Source: Paraescarpia echinospica (taxonomy: Eukaryota > Annelida > Polychaeta > Sabellida > Siboglinidae). From it: a stretch of 64,000 nt of DNA. Location: positions 46,209,506-46,273,505 of the forward strand of contig CM034532.1 of NCBI GenBank assembly GCA_020002185.1, read 5' to 3'. The position numbers and the translations under genes are program-made. The stretch's first letter is position 1. Each line of letters starts with the position of its first letter. The notes below the pieces were generated by a model, which searched no databases, was not told the origin of the DNA, and saw only the letters and a program-made list of their open reading frames with translations. Shown in pieces: positions 34,646 through 47,310 of this stretch.

Positions 34646-35560
34646 GGTATTTCTTTCTGCTAACGAACGCGTCCGTTTGCCTCGATGACGCCACGGTGAC
34701 CCGACGGAAGATGTCTCGCTCAACAATTCCGTCGGCAATCTTGCCAGGTTCGATAGCCAGCGCTACTTAGCCGAGGCACATGTCAATCACCTGTCATCGC
34801 GAACATCTCCTGGTTATTCGGGCGGATAGGGGCTGGCGAAAAAAAACAATTCAGGTGCATACAAGTGAACGGAATAGGGATTTTCAGGCGATTAAAACAC
34901 GTTTTCCCGGCGTCCGTTTCACCTGTACCGTTTCCAGCTCGCATTAACGCCGATTTACCCCGATGACGACGCTGAGACAGTCTCAATTAAGCCGAACGCG
35001 CAGTAATTACGCGCCGCGCGGGAACGCCGGCGCCTGGCGTGACGTCACGGGCCCGACGACATTAGCATAACAAAATACGGGCGCTCGGTGCGCGTCCAGT
35101 CGCAGAACAGAGCCGGCGAACCAGGTGTTTCAACCGTGTTGTATTACAGATCAGATGCGAACGTTAGATGCGTCGGGGAGGTTGTCGTCGCCGTTGCTGC
35201 ACCACCGTATAGCTATAGTAGATCTACACGACCCACGCGCCGCCCGTCACTAGCCACGCGAGCACCGTCACAGCGCCGTCGTGCCGCCACACATTGGCCG
35301 ATCTCACCCCGACCAGGGCCGCGAATACACACCGGCCCACGTTACCTATACTATAGCCCCGCGCCGTTCGTTGGTCTCATTTCTTCGCCGGACACTCGCT
35401 CGTTCACAGGACTGTCTACGCCTTAGTATGATGACTACAAGTATGCACACTGCAGGCCTAAACACAGAGACCGCGATGGTTCTAAGTCAAAGCATGGACT
35501 CCGTCAACACGTCGCCTGACGAAGAGGTAGGTGTGGCCGTTTTATTTTTCGCATAACAAG
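34646..35560 (+). promoter_or_regulatory. CpG island, candidate promoter
   Basis: GC- and CpG-rich block. I count about 38 CpGs in 35041-35340, against 0-1 per 240-300 bp in sampled windows to the right. It contains a perfect CRE (TGACGTCA, 35040-35047) inside a longer palindrome GTGACGTCAC, an ATTAGCAT word close to an octamer (35062-35069), and several GCGC-rich words. No TATA box at a convincing distance is seen, as usual for CpG-island promoters. The candidate first exon lies at its right end, so transcription is inferred to run rightwards. Confidence 0.6.
35428..35526 (+). CDS. candidate first coding exon of a host gene
   Basis: ATG ATG at 35428-35433 (A at -3) opens a frame of 33 codons reading MMTTSMHTAG, then a Ser/Thr/Met-rich stretch ending SMDSVNTSPDEE, and reaches GAAGAG|GTAGGTG, a good splice donor after a complete codon (phase 0). 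The same frame is open upstream to about 35281 but has no earlier ATG. The exon sits at the right edge of a CpG island, and about 1.3 kb beyond it the DNA becomes strongly CpG-poor, as expected at the start of a methylated gene body. The short, polar, low-complexity N terminus resembles the first exons of many nuclear regulators, but I do not recognise the protein. No second exon was identified. Confidence 0.45.
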
Positions 35561-35952
35561 CTACCTATGTTATTCAGAGCGCGGTCTATCCGTCGTGGAA
35601 TCGTGCTGTTTCGAACCGATGCGACGTCAAGACGTTGAACTTGCTGGAAACGTCTGTCTCAACGTTTAAACATCACGTTGTCGTTGAACATTCTGTTAGT
35701 TAGGCTCTGTAATTGCACACATTGTTCGCAACACCTGGCCGAGGCAGAATCGCGGGCCAGGAGTGATTATTCGCTGTTCGCAATGCAGGTAGCTGCTGGA
35801 AATCTTCTATCCAGGTAGCCGTTAGTCAGTGTTGTGCCATCGAATATAATAATCGTAGTTTCGCGTTCGCTGAATGTTGGGCGGTTTCACAGCGTTACTA
35901 CTGTCGTTTGCCAGGCAGCAATTTAGGGAGGGGAACCATTGATATATTTAGA

Positions 35953-36038
35953 GGGGGGCGAGGGGGCGGTCGCCCCCCAATGGTGGCAGCTGCCCTCCAA
36001 CAGTTGCACGGCAACTGTCAGCTCTTGTGCGCTGACAG
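35953..36038. repeat. cluster of four short palindromes
   Basis: GGGGGCG/CGCCCCC around 35962-35977, GGCAGCTGCC at 35983-35992, CAGTTGC/GCAACTG with a 3-nt loop at 36001-36017, and CTGTCAGC/GCTGACAG with an 8-nt loop at 36015-36038. The last two overlap by three bases. Downstream C runs (36059-36067) resemble transposon-end sequence. Confidence 0.8.
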
Positions 36039-37344
36039 GGCGGTACTCGCCCGTTTTTGCCCCCCCACAATGAAAAATCCTGGATAGACCCTACACCGAT
36101 GAGCCTGAGGGGAACAATTAGTGCCAGGTGTTTTGACAGAAAGATTGGCTAATTGAAACACCGGTCGGGGACTTGCGACCAATACACTACATAATCTCAT
36201 CAATGTGTGTTGTTTGTTGGGACCGCCGTTGAGAGCATAGCCCTACGGCTACACTCTACTACCCACCAGCGACAATGTAGAAAACACAACCCGACACATC
36301 GATATTTACTGGTCCTATTATGTCGCTGCGCTACCGACACCAACTTGGGTACTTCCTGATCGGAATGGCTTTGCTGCGTCATCGATGCCTGCTTCGTTGA
36401 CCGCAATGATCACAAATTCAATGGAGCTATGGACATAAATAAAGCAAGATGCTACGTAAATCCGATGGGGTTATTACGTAGGTTGATTAAAACCACGAAC
36501 GAGTGTCGGCATTGGTGAGTTCTATTTTATGTAAATTATGACACCGGCTACTGCGCACCGTCCACAGAATAAAACTCACCGGCACCGACACGCTTCGCTC
36601 GGAAGGGTCGGCGCAACGGACCCCGCCCTAAAGTTAAACGTGACCGTATTTCGCCGAGTTGACATAATCAAACTATGATATAAACATGAGTCCCATCATA
36701 CCCTTGCGAACTGGTTTCAATTTTAACTCGTGTCGCGATACTGCGATAACAAGCCTCTATTAGCGAGGTCGTGTTTGTTTGTTTTGATAAGCACTTCGGT
36801 TTGTTTACAAGATAAACAGAACAAGCATCATAGCTTTTACTAAAGGCTAGCTGGCTGGCCTTTCAAATAGTGCATTATTGGGTGTGTCAGTAGCTATGCA
36901 CGTGGAACTGCAAAATGCTGTACTTCCAATTATAGACTCATATTTATGTGATGCAACCATTTTTAGTTTAGACTTAGTGTGTCAATCAATCATACTCACA
37001 CTAGTCATAGTTGGTTTACTTTATTGTAATTTATAATTTACCCACATATGTCAAGAAAGTAGATTAAACGAGAAGTCGTCGAATTGGTAACCTAGTAGAC
37101 TTGTATTTTTAAAATTAATAATTAATATTCTGTTTTGAAGAACTAAACATTGGGCAGTGCAGAGAACCCACATGTTACCTGCTTTGTGAATACTACTATA
37201 CAATGTGTATACACTGCATGGGAGGAGGGCAAATCAGATTTATAGTTCTGATTAAAGTACCAAAGCATTTATTTAGATGTGAGTAATTAAATTCAAAACC
37301 ATTTTAATAACTTTGGTCACATTGACACAGTAATCTCTAGGCAA

Positions 37345-38460
37345 TATAATCATCTACATAGCGAATGGCTCTTCTATGTATGTCACTATGTTGGATGCAT
37401 CCAAGGCCTTCGATAAAGTGAACCATAGCAAGCTATTCACTAAACTAATTGACTGTGGCTGTCCTGCTATTATTGTGCGCATTCTGTATCACTGGTACAG
37501 TACCCAGAAATTCACTGTCAGATGGTGTCAGAGCTTTTATTTAGATTTTTTACTGTCTCAAATGGTGTTAAACAAGGTGGAATCCTTTCTCCCCACCTTT
37601 TTAATGTGTACATGGATGACTTAAGCATAAATCTTAGCAAATTACAAATTGGATGTCTTTATGCAGGCATCATAATGAATCATTTGATGTATGCAGATGA
37701 TCTCTATATTTTTTTACCTAGTTTCAACTGTTTCTGGGTTGAGAAAACTAACAGATTGTTATGCCAAATATGGCAAAATGTTTAACATAACATATAATGC
37801 CAACAAGTCATATTGTATGGTTATTGACAACAATTGACAAGGACATAAAAAATATTCATTCATTCTCAGTAATCATCTGTTACTTCACACTGTTAAATGC
37901 AAATATCTGGGTCATATAATTAACAATAATCTAACTGACGATGACAACATTGCCAGTCAGAAAAGATGCCTATTTGCTCAGGCCAACGTCTTAGCATTTC
38001 TGGTACTATGCACACCTCAAGTCTTTGGTGTAAATTAAAAAAACAGAGTTTGAAAGGTATTACTGTTGCCTATAACAACAGTTTTAGAATTTTACACAAT
38101 TTGTCATCACGCTGTAGTGGAAGCTTTATGTTTGCTACAAACTGTATTATATCTTTTAATGAACTTATTCATTCATCCATATATAGCGCATTATGTCATC
38201 TTCAACAGTCTGAAAATCCACTTTTTGTTAATTATTTTTATACTGATATACATTTTAGAAGTCCTATGTTTAAATATTGGGCTACTCAATTGTATACTTA
38301 AAGTTGAACGCACATTTTATATATATTTTTTATTAATCATCTCTTTTATTTCATGTATGTCTATATCTTTGTATTTTATTTATTTAGTATTTTTTATTTG
38401 CTTGTATTGTATGTACATATGGACTTTTGTCTGAAATAAAAACTATTAATTATTATATTA
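37345..38460 (+). pseudogene. second LINE: 5'-truncated, frameshifted reverse transcriptase
   Basis: A plus-strand non-LTR polymerase of a different clade from the 16-22 kb copies. In order: LDASKAFDKVNHSKLF (37388-37435); FFTVSNGVKQGGILSPHLFN (about 37543-37602), then VYMDDLS; HLMYADDLYIFLPS with the catalytic YADD (about 37681-37722); CKYLGHIINNNL (about 37897-37930); and the C-terminal AYNNSFRILHNLSSRCSGSF (about 38064-38125). These lie in different frames, so several small indels have broken it. A TAA/ATT-rich tail at 38418-38470 ends the element. The endonuclease and N-terminal polymerase are missing. It lies in the inferred intron, sense to transcription. Clade unassigned. Confidence 0.85.
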
Positions 38461-41400
38461 TTATTATCTATCACACACAGTTTGGCATACAAATGGTACT
38501 GAACATGACACTGCTGAATATATTGAGGACACCCCCAATGGCCAGTTTGCAGAGAGAGGTGCCATGTATTGTAATTTGTAAATGGACTGTCACAGTATAC
38601 TGGCCATTGCTACCCCATTAGACTAGTGTATTAGTTCAACAATGAGGCATGCCTTGGACACAATGAAGTGGGTTTAGCTGTAGGAGAATTTTGTAGGAAT
38701 TAACATTTATTGATGATTGATCACTGCAAATTAAAGTAAATTATTGTTTCACCCTGCTAGTAAATTATTGTGCTTTCAAGTTTTTCTTGCTGGGCGAAAA
38801 TGGTCTAAATATTATATAAACATTAAATAAATATAATGATTTGCATGAGCTTATTCCTATAACATTTTCAACACAGACATTTGTTTGCCAGATTATACTA
38901 TAACTTGTGTAAGTGATAGCTTAGCACACAAACATGATGCATGCAAAGTTTCACAAATAATTGTTTAACAAAACAATGTTAATTACTCAAAAATCCTAAA
39001 ACTATATTGGAACAGCGCCGCAGAAAACACACCATAAAAAGTTTACACGGAGCTCAGTAAAAAACTATAAATGAATACCTGGCTAAATACAGAGGTTAGA
39101 TTACAAAGGTGGCTGGCTTTTGTGCATTGATTTCAGTGAACTTGTTGTTTAAAACTTTCAAGAAAAGTATTGTTGTTATTTGAATGGACATATTTTTACA
39201 GTAAAGCACAAAACATTTATCAATCTTTAAAGGATGGGTATATGTCCTAGATAAGAACTTTACCTTTTGTGAACTATTCCAGTGGTGTGGAAGAAAAAGA
39301 TACCAGCCTGTGACACAGTGACTGCACTAAATAACCTACTTTCTTGGTGACGTATATGAGTTAAGTGTGGGCTGCTTTTTATTCTACAGTAATGCATGAT
39401 ATTCTATAACCACAACCAGCGTTTTTTAAACATCTTTCTCATACTGTGAACATGAAAAGTGACACAGGTAAAACATGCTTTTAAACTTATTTGTACTCAG
39501 TAAATATATACTTAATACTAGCTTATTCGTCCATCCATCTGCTTGTTTTTGGTAAATTGGTGGTGACATCTAGAGAATTGATTGTCTCTCGATTATCTCC
39601 ATTTACAATGTTCCAAAGTGTACCTATTAAACATATATATATATATATATATAAATATCATATAAGGTTTTGAACATTTCCGACAGTTTGTCCGTATGAA
39701 ATGAAAGGCCTTAAAACACACTGACAACAGCGCACGCTAAAGCACATCTTACTGCACCATAATCACAAAGCCTTCTGTCCATGTCAGGCCAGGCCGCGTT
39801 GAAACAAGCCAAATTCATAAGCCTAATGGGAGTGTGTCCAACCATGTTTATTGATTACGCTATAACTTGTGGTGAAGAAAGCGCTAAAAGCTGCAATGGA
39901 GTTTTAATGAACCCCCGCCTGTTGAGGCTTGGCTGCCTTTGTGCGTCGACCATTCTGTCGCAGGTGCTCAGTGGCACCGTTCTGATGAAGTCTGAATTGG
40001 CATGGAGGGCAGGGGGGCTTTTGTTCACTCTTTCCAATGGACTCTGTCGCATTATATACATCGCATACTAAAGGTTAATCATTGAAGTGATACGTCCGAA
40101 AACATGCAGAGCTGCAGACATAATCTATGCTATAAATCATTGTTACAAGACATGCTACAGAGTTATACAGTAGTGATTTGTGTGATGTGAGTAAATACGT
40201 ACATGTTTACACGAGGCTCACGTCTCATTCGTTGTAGCAATATCCTTCTTGATATATATACCTCCTTATTTCAAGTGGGTCTTTCCGTTTTGCCTTCAAT
40301 CGTGAAAGATCTTAAATGTCACATTTCCATTTCTCCATGGCTTCAATTTTTTTGTAAATATCTTTTCACCAAACACCTTCTTAAATGTGTATTAATGACA
40401 TCTCGTTACGTGCATTAAATCTTACGCTTGTAAACATCGCAGTGCTTTTTATTTGTACTGATTGCTTTCACCTGGAAGGTCACTCCTCTTCGCATAAAAA
40501 CACCTCACCTCTGTTATCCTGTGGAGTTAACGCACGATCAATGGTTGTTTGATGTTCCGTGTTCTCGGAGTCCAACCAGAGGTTCAAAGCACCTGGTACG
40601 GCAGTGAAATAGAGAAGCCCAAACAGCAGGAGAATGCCAGCCTCTCGCTGAATGATGCCTGTGCATTACAGCATGCAACAGCATCTGCCCAGATTCGGCA
40701 CTAAGTACATATTGATATTGTTACAGAATACATTTCGTTAGTCATTCGTCCTTGGGTTTTCCGGCAGGCATTGCTACGTGATGAAGTGCAGTCTTCATAC
40801 CGACAACGCCGAAGCTTTCCTGTTGTCGGCATTTCGTCGGATTGACTTTGGTAAAATGTAGCGCTAATGGACTGAGAGGTGCAGTTGGATCACGGTGGAA
40901 GGGTTTCTACGGAATATACAGTTTGATGGTGTTTTTGCCATGTTGTAAAATATATCTAAAAGAGGATAACATTTGGCTGTGCTTTGGTGACATTTACTAG
41001 ACATTGCAACAGATGTTAAAGGCTAGGCGACCTTTCTATCAGGCAATATCCATGTACCGGGAGGAAGCACTCATCTCGGGCATTGTAATGCTCTTGTGCA
41101 ATCTAGTTGTATTCCAGGCGGTACCTATAAAGCATTGATGCAGCCTGTATCTTAAAATCAGCCCACCTGTTCTGGCAGTCTTTATAATGGCTAGTTGGGG
41201 CAGCAGAAGCTGGGGGGCAATTATCTGTTTTAATCTGTCTGAGTGAAGTTTGGATGCACTGGACTACATCAGTCAGTTCAAAGCAGCCATCTGTCATTCT
41301 ATCCTGTTTCAAACGTGTCACACAATAGCGTTTCGCCTAGGCAAACTCCTCGGATTTTTTGTACTATCTGGCTATGTTTGCTGTAGTGTAAAGCTGTCAC

Positions 41401-42960
41401 AAAACTGGCATTTATTGTAATATAATCATGTGGCCACTTGTTGTTTTTATATGATCATTTTAGTTTTAATACCTTGGTATGATATTAAGCATTTGCTTAT
41501 TTCTACAACTAATCAAGTGTAGCTTTCCATTGTCTAGCTCAGGTTACTTGTATAAAAGAATACACCTTGTTTCAGCCTGCCAAGAAATCTACAAAGTCGC
41601 AAAGTAAAAAATTTAAGTTTAAATAAGAATTCTAATGATAACATATAACCATATCTCAAGTTAGGCAGTTGGCACCTCCTTCTAACTAATCTCTCTAAAA
41701 ACATCTGTCTGATAGTTCACATTGGACATTTATCCCATTTTTCTTTTCCCTTTTTACGGTTTTCTTACTACTTCTAAGCTACTAAGTACGAGACTCATGT
41801 CTTTTTTACAGTGACCATACTTTATTACTAAGGACTATTAAGCATCATTTCAACAGGAAGTCATTTAGCAGCACAGACAGGTATACATGGTGGATATTAC
41901 TGTATGCAGGAGATGTACTGCCAGCTGCAGCATTTGAAGCCTGTTATTGTGATCAGTGACGAGGACTGATACAGGCGCACTTCACTGCCACGTTACTGTA
42001 GCCCCCCTGCTGTCAATCACATGATTGGCCATCTGGTAAAAACACATGTTCGCGTGTGTTCAACATGCCACAGAGCGGCAGTCGTAGATATGTTGGCCTG
42101 TGAGTGCGTCTGCTCGGTGAGGACACACCTTTGCGTTGGCATCTCCGCAGTCATGTTTTCTCATGACTGTGAGTTCTGTCGATTGTCGGGTTGTGGCTTT
42201 CAGGCGGTGAAGTTTATAGACTTGTGTGGCTGAAGTATTCAGTGGAGGGGATCCCTGGATTCATATTGGACATGGGACATAATTTACTCCAAGAAGGTGC
42301 ATTTATATTAAATAGAATATAAACTTTTGTATAATTTATAAGATTTCTGACAAGGAAAACAGTTTAAGGGTGATTAGGAAGGTTTCAGAAATTGATGAGT
42401 TGGGGCTCAACTCAGTTATGAGATTTCTTCTGGATGTACTACTAATATATTCTCAGCAATAATGTAGTGTGGTTTCCTATCTTTCTCTTTGATTGACTTG
42501 TATGAATTGTGCGGCCAGAGTGATATATAAAAATTGCAAGCCATTCAGAAATGGCTTGGTACCATGCAGTACTGTATGGTACTACAACGCGGCGCAGTCG
42601 TATTGGCAGGCCACTTGGCATGTGCCGTACCGAATGGCCAACTTAAATATTTAATGCTTTATTAGTCTTGCATGTGTTACAGCTTTTGATGACCTGTGGG
42701 AAATCACTGAGTCAGATTCTCGTTGGAATCGCATGAACATGCGAGCGCACCTGGTTGAACATGCACCCCGCACGTCACTGCGCCCGTGTAGCGCGCCCAC
42801 AACAACACATAGTTGGTACAGAATGAATAGCAGGATATTATAAATTATGAAAGGGCCATGTTATCTGCACTGACTGATCACCATGACTGGTGAAAGGTTG
42901 GAGGCTCCCTGCAAGTAGTCAGTTTAGATCGTCTGATAACACCTTTAGCAATAACTTCCC

Positions 42961-43070
42961 CATCCAAATCGCCCCCTGGGGGTGCACTACCTTTGTTTGG
43001 TTGTTACTCAAAGACCCCTTTAGAGTTTGAGAAAGGGGTAGGGAGTTCATCTGGGGGCGATCGTCCACTT
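42961..43070. mobile_element. small nested foldback, about 100 bp
   Basis: ATCGCCCCC (42968-42976) pairs with GGGGGCGAT (43053-43061), and an inner ACCCCTTT/AAAGGGGT pair (about 43014-43021 and 43033-43040) is nested within. The arms show further imperfect complementarity (CACTACC with GGTAGGG). It looks like a MITE relic or a structured repeat end. Confidence 0.45.
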
Positions 43071-44241
43071 GGCGTCACTGGATAGATTGAGATTAGATGT
43101 GTATTGTAATAATTGCATACTGACCCCTCTGTCTCTACTTATGAGTGACTCAACTTACTTGAATCAGGCTCAGTTTTTGTACTTGTCTAGTTTTGCAAAG
43201 TGTCCGATAGTCTTTGATTTTAAAGTACAAACATTTGGCTGATGAACTGAAGTTTCTGCATATCAAGATAATATTGTATGTTTTCATAGATTACTTAAAT
43301 GGTTTATCACCAAGCAAAGTCTGGGTTGTTTTTGTTGTTAATTAGCTGAGGTAAATATATTAATTTCCTTCAGATTTTTAAACTAATTACATTCCCAGTG
43401 TATGAAACAGATTTTAAAATAATTTTGGGGTCATTACTGTGTAATTTGTAATCCTTTTCTAGCCAGTGTCTGAAAATGGTTTACATTTTACTACTGGAAC
43501 AAGTCGAGTAGTTGATATTACATGAAGAGAAGTATTTTAGGAGCAGATTTGGTAAATGATGCACCTGTCAAATCACATATATGTGCTATTTTGTTTAAAT
43601 AAATAAATTTTGACGGTGTAGGCACATAAGTAGGTCCCTACTAGAATATTCTAGAACCCCTGGAGTGACAAGTGACCTATCTTGAACCTGGATCATATTC
43701 ACTTTGAACTCCTCTTTTGTAACTGCCTACTTGGTGCATCCAACCATAAATGTCTGTTGTACTATTTACGTACGCTTGCGGTGATGCAGGAATAATTGTA
43801 TAATTAAATGTCTAGTGCAGTGGGAAAGGTGTCTGAGTTTGTAACCGGCATTGCTTAGAATGCTTACCTTAATGAGATAGGGCGGTTTATTTGATTGAAT
43901 ATTACTGTTGGTCAGTTGCAGAGGTGCCAAGTCTACGGCTTTGGTGGTAGAACTTGTGCTTTTTTGTATAATGTTGTGGTCTATTGCTCAGGCTTTTGCC
44001 GAAATCTATCGCCATACTGATATTTCATATAACAGTTTTATTCTACTCATTTTAAATCTTCATACACTGTATAAACGGGATGAATTTCAATGTTTACAAA
44101 AGTAATAATTTTGAGTTCATCTATATTGTCTAGCGAACATTTCACGTAAAAATGCACCAACACACTAAAATTGACTAAATTATCCGGCCATAGAATGGTG
44201 TCCTTCCTACATTCTCTCTGTCATGGCTACAGCTTCATGCA

Positions 44242-44923
44242 CATGGTGCCAGTACCTCAACTACCACCATCACATGGTGCCAGTACCTCAACTACCACCA
44301 TCACATGGTGCCAGTACCTCAACTACCACCATCACATGGTGCCAGTACCTCAACTACCATCATCACATGGTGCCAGTACCTCAACTACCACCATCACATG
44401 GTGCCAGTACCTCAACTACCACCATCACATGGTGCCAGTACCTCAACTACCACCATCACATGGTGTCAGTACCTCAACTACCACCATCACATGGTGCCAG
44501 TACCTCAACTACCACCATCACATGGTGCCAGTACCTCAACTACCACCATCACATGGTGCCAGTACCTCAACTACCACCATCACATGGTGCCAGTACCTCA
44601 ACTACCACCATCACATGGTGCTAGTACCTCAACTACCACCATCACATGGTGCCAGTAGCTCAACTACCACCATCACATGGTGCCAGTACCTCAACTACCA
44701 CCATCACATGGTGCCAGTACCTCAACTACCACCATCACATGGTGCCAGTACCTCAACTACCACCATCACATGGTGCCAGTACCTCAACTACCACCATCAC
44801 ATGGTGCCAGTACCTCAACTACCACCATCACATGGTGCCAGTACCTCAACTACCACCATCACATGGTGTCAGTACCTCAACTACCACCATCACATGGTGC
44901 CAGTACCTCAACTACCACCATCA
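44242..44923. repeat. 31-bp minisatellite, 22 copies
   Basis: The unit is CATGGTGCCAGTACCTCAAC followed by TACCACCATCA. 682 bp equals exactly 22 units, with only rare single-base changes (GTGTCAG twice, GTGCTAG, AGTAGCTC, ACCATCATC). Each junction is a near-palindrome CACCAT-CAC-ATGGTG. Since 31 is not a multiple of three, any frame cycles through all three phases every 93 bp. None of the plus-strand phases has a stop, so frames of up to 256 codons appear (44171-44941). These are artefacts of the repeat, not genes. Confidence 0.98.
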
Positions 44924-46949
44924 CATCCTGAAAACTTATAGATCTACCACTTTTTGTGCAATATTACTTGGCACCTCTGCAATTGAAATATTGTATGTCG
45001 TATTTACCTCAATTTGACCATAGCCGATATGAATCTCTGTGTGGGCGTCTAATACAGCAGCAATAATAGTCGAAAAGAAGACAGACTGCCAACACACTGG
45101 CGTACATTTGTAGAACGGTGACAGTCACTGCGAGTGCAGTTCTGTTAAAAGGGCTAATCTGCCACTATAGAAACCTTGGCAGTATGTATATTGTATCGAT
45201 CGACCGAGCCTTGACTGTACATGGCAGCACAGTGTCAAACCATCAGTGTTTTTACAGCGACATTGTCAGCGTGTTCGAGATTAATGTGAATCATGAACGA
45301 TGCCGCCGTGACAAAAAAATAAGCCCATTACAACATTGCTATTTTTACTGCCGGTTCAGCGCGACAGTTGATCAGTGGTTGCTTACTTTGCGGAAAGAAG
45401 ATTTGTCGGCTGATGGCATGTGCTGGGAGACCAACTTAACCATGTGTTTTGCTGCTGACTCTCACCGAGAGGGCATGGGAATTGTTTTGGTCCACTACTC
45501 CCTGTGTTTCCCAGGCATTCTCAGGTACCCTTGACTGGTGCCTGTGTTATTTATAGATGGCTGTTTCCTCCACACAAAGCCCTGCCTTAGAATGGCTGTG
45601 TGACTGTCCCCTCAGTGGGACAATGCTCTGTCACATGTGGTTCCTGTCACTGATGTCTTCCATAGCTTATCTGTTCATCCATGTGTTCCTACTTGCACCT
45701 TCATAGTTTAGGGGTTGGGCAAGGTGGCAGATCATATTAATTTTTGCTGTAAATATTTTTGTTGCAATATTATTAATAATAATATGCATCTATTGTTCCT
45801 ACGTCATCAGGAACTTGAACTTAATGGGCACAACAAACAAGAATCATTAGACATTATATATATCTACATTTTTTGCTCATGTTATGTATAATTTTAGGTA
45901 AAAGTTGTGCTGTAGCTTACTTGACCTGCCTGTGGAATATTTGAAAAACATAAAACAAGCCAAATTGGGTGGTTTTTATGTAGATAGGGCAATGTATGTA
46001 ATACTGGTAGTGGACATTTTGATGTGAAATGTGAAAAAAGTGGGCTTATGTATAGGTTTGACACAGTTAGTAACTTCTATGTTTGTCTTCCTGGTTGCGT
46101 AGACATTGACACTCTTTTTATTTGACCCATTTGGCAGTTTGTAGTTCAACAGAGAAAACGTTCTCAAATCAAACAATGTCCTCATCTTTTGACTGTTTCC
46201 CATATGTCTGTAGACACTGATCATGCTATAGTACCTCAATTATGCCGCCGAGACGACCAAACAGCACTTTTTCCATGTAACATACAGTCTCTCGCCACAG
46301 CTGTCGGTAAATCAAAAAGCAGCTGTCTACAATAAATAAAATTCACAGTCAATGTTCCGCTTCCTGCAAAATGAATGCACGATTCCTTCTTTCACCATTC
46401 GCCACATGGCCGTCGATTTACACACGACACGCAAGGCATGACAGCCACACACTCGCCACACATGGGAGAGAGTAGGACACGCGGTTGCTCAACCATGACA
46501 AATGAGTTATTTACATGCTCTGTGGCAATTCCGTTTGAACCGCGGAAGATTCTTATGCAACTGTATCATGCTCAAGCGAAAAATAGACTCGCGCATTCCT
46601 TGTGACAGATCATGGAAGGAGTGGTCGGCCATGCATGACAGCGTCCCTGTTGTTCCTATCTCTGAACAACACAAACACAAAAATATACACAGACATCTCA
46701 GAATGGCATTCTCTTGCAGATTGTGTCAGACCGTTATAAATGCGAACTTGTCTGAGGCAAATAATTAGAAGATGCGTGTGAATCTTGGAACAAGGCATAT
46801 GTCGATATAGTTGTCATCGGAATGTGAGTCCTGGAACAGGCAATAGATATCTTACCTTTCTTGTTGTTGTCATAGAAAAGAGTTCCTTCCTTGTTTGTAA
46901 TGATTTCTAAATTAAATGTATCCCCAAATGTATTTTATCCTTTGCTGAC

Positions 46950-47310
<361 letters not shown>

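Noticed and set aside
39781..40071. 96-codon plus-strand frame in a slightly CpG-richer patch
   Set aside because: An overlapping minus-strand frame is also open, there is no domain, and splice context is lacking.
44171..45017. Long plus-strand reading frames (up to 256 codons) with Pro/Gln/His/Thr repeats
   Set aside because: All are products of the stop-free 31-bp minisatellite; several overlapping phases are equally open and no unique domain flanks them.
45118..45534. 138-codon plus-strand frame in the CpG-poor region
   Set aside because: No recognised motif, ordinary for a stop-poor stretch, no splice-site support; I could not distinguish it from chance.
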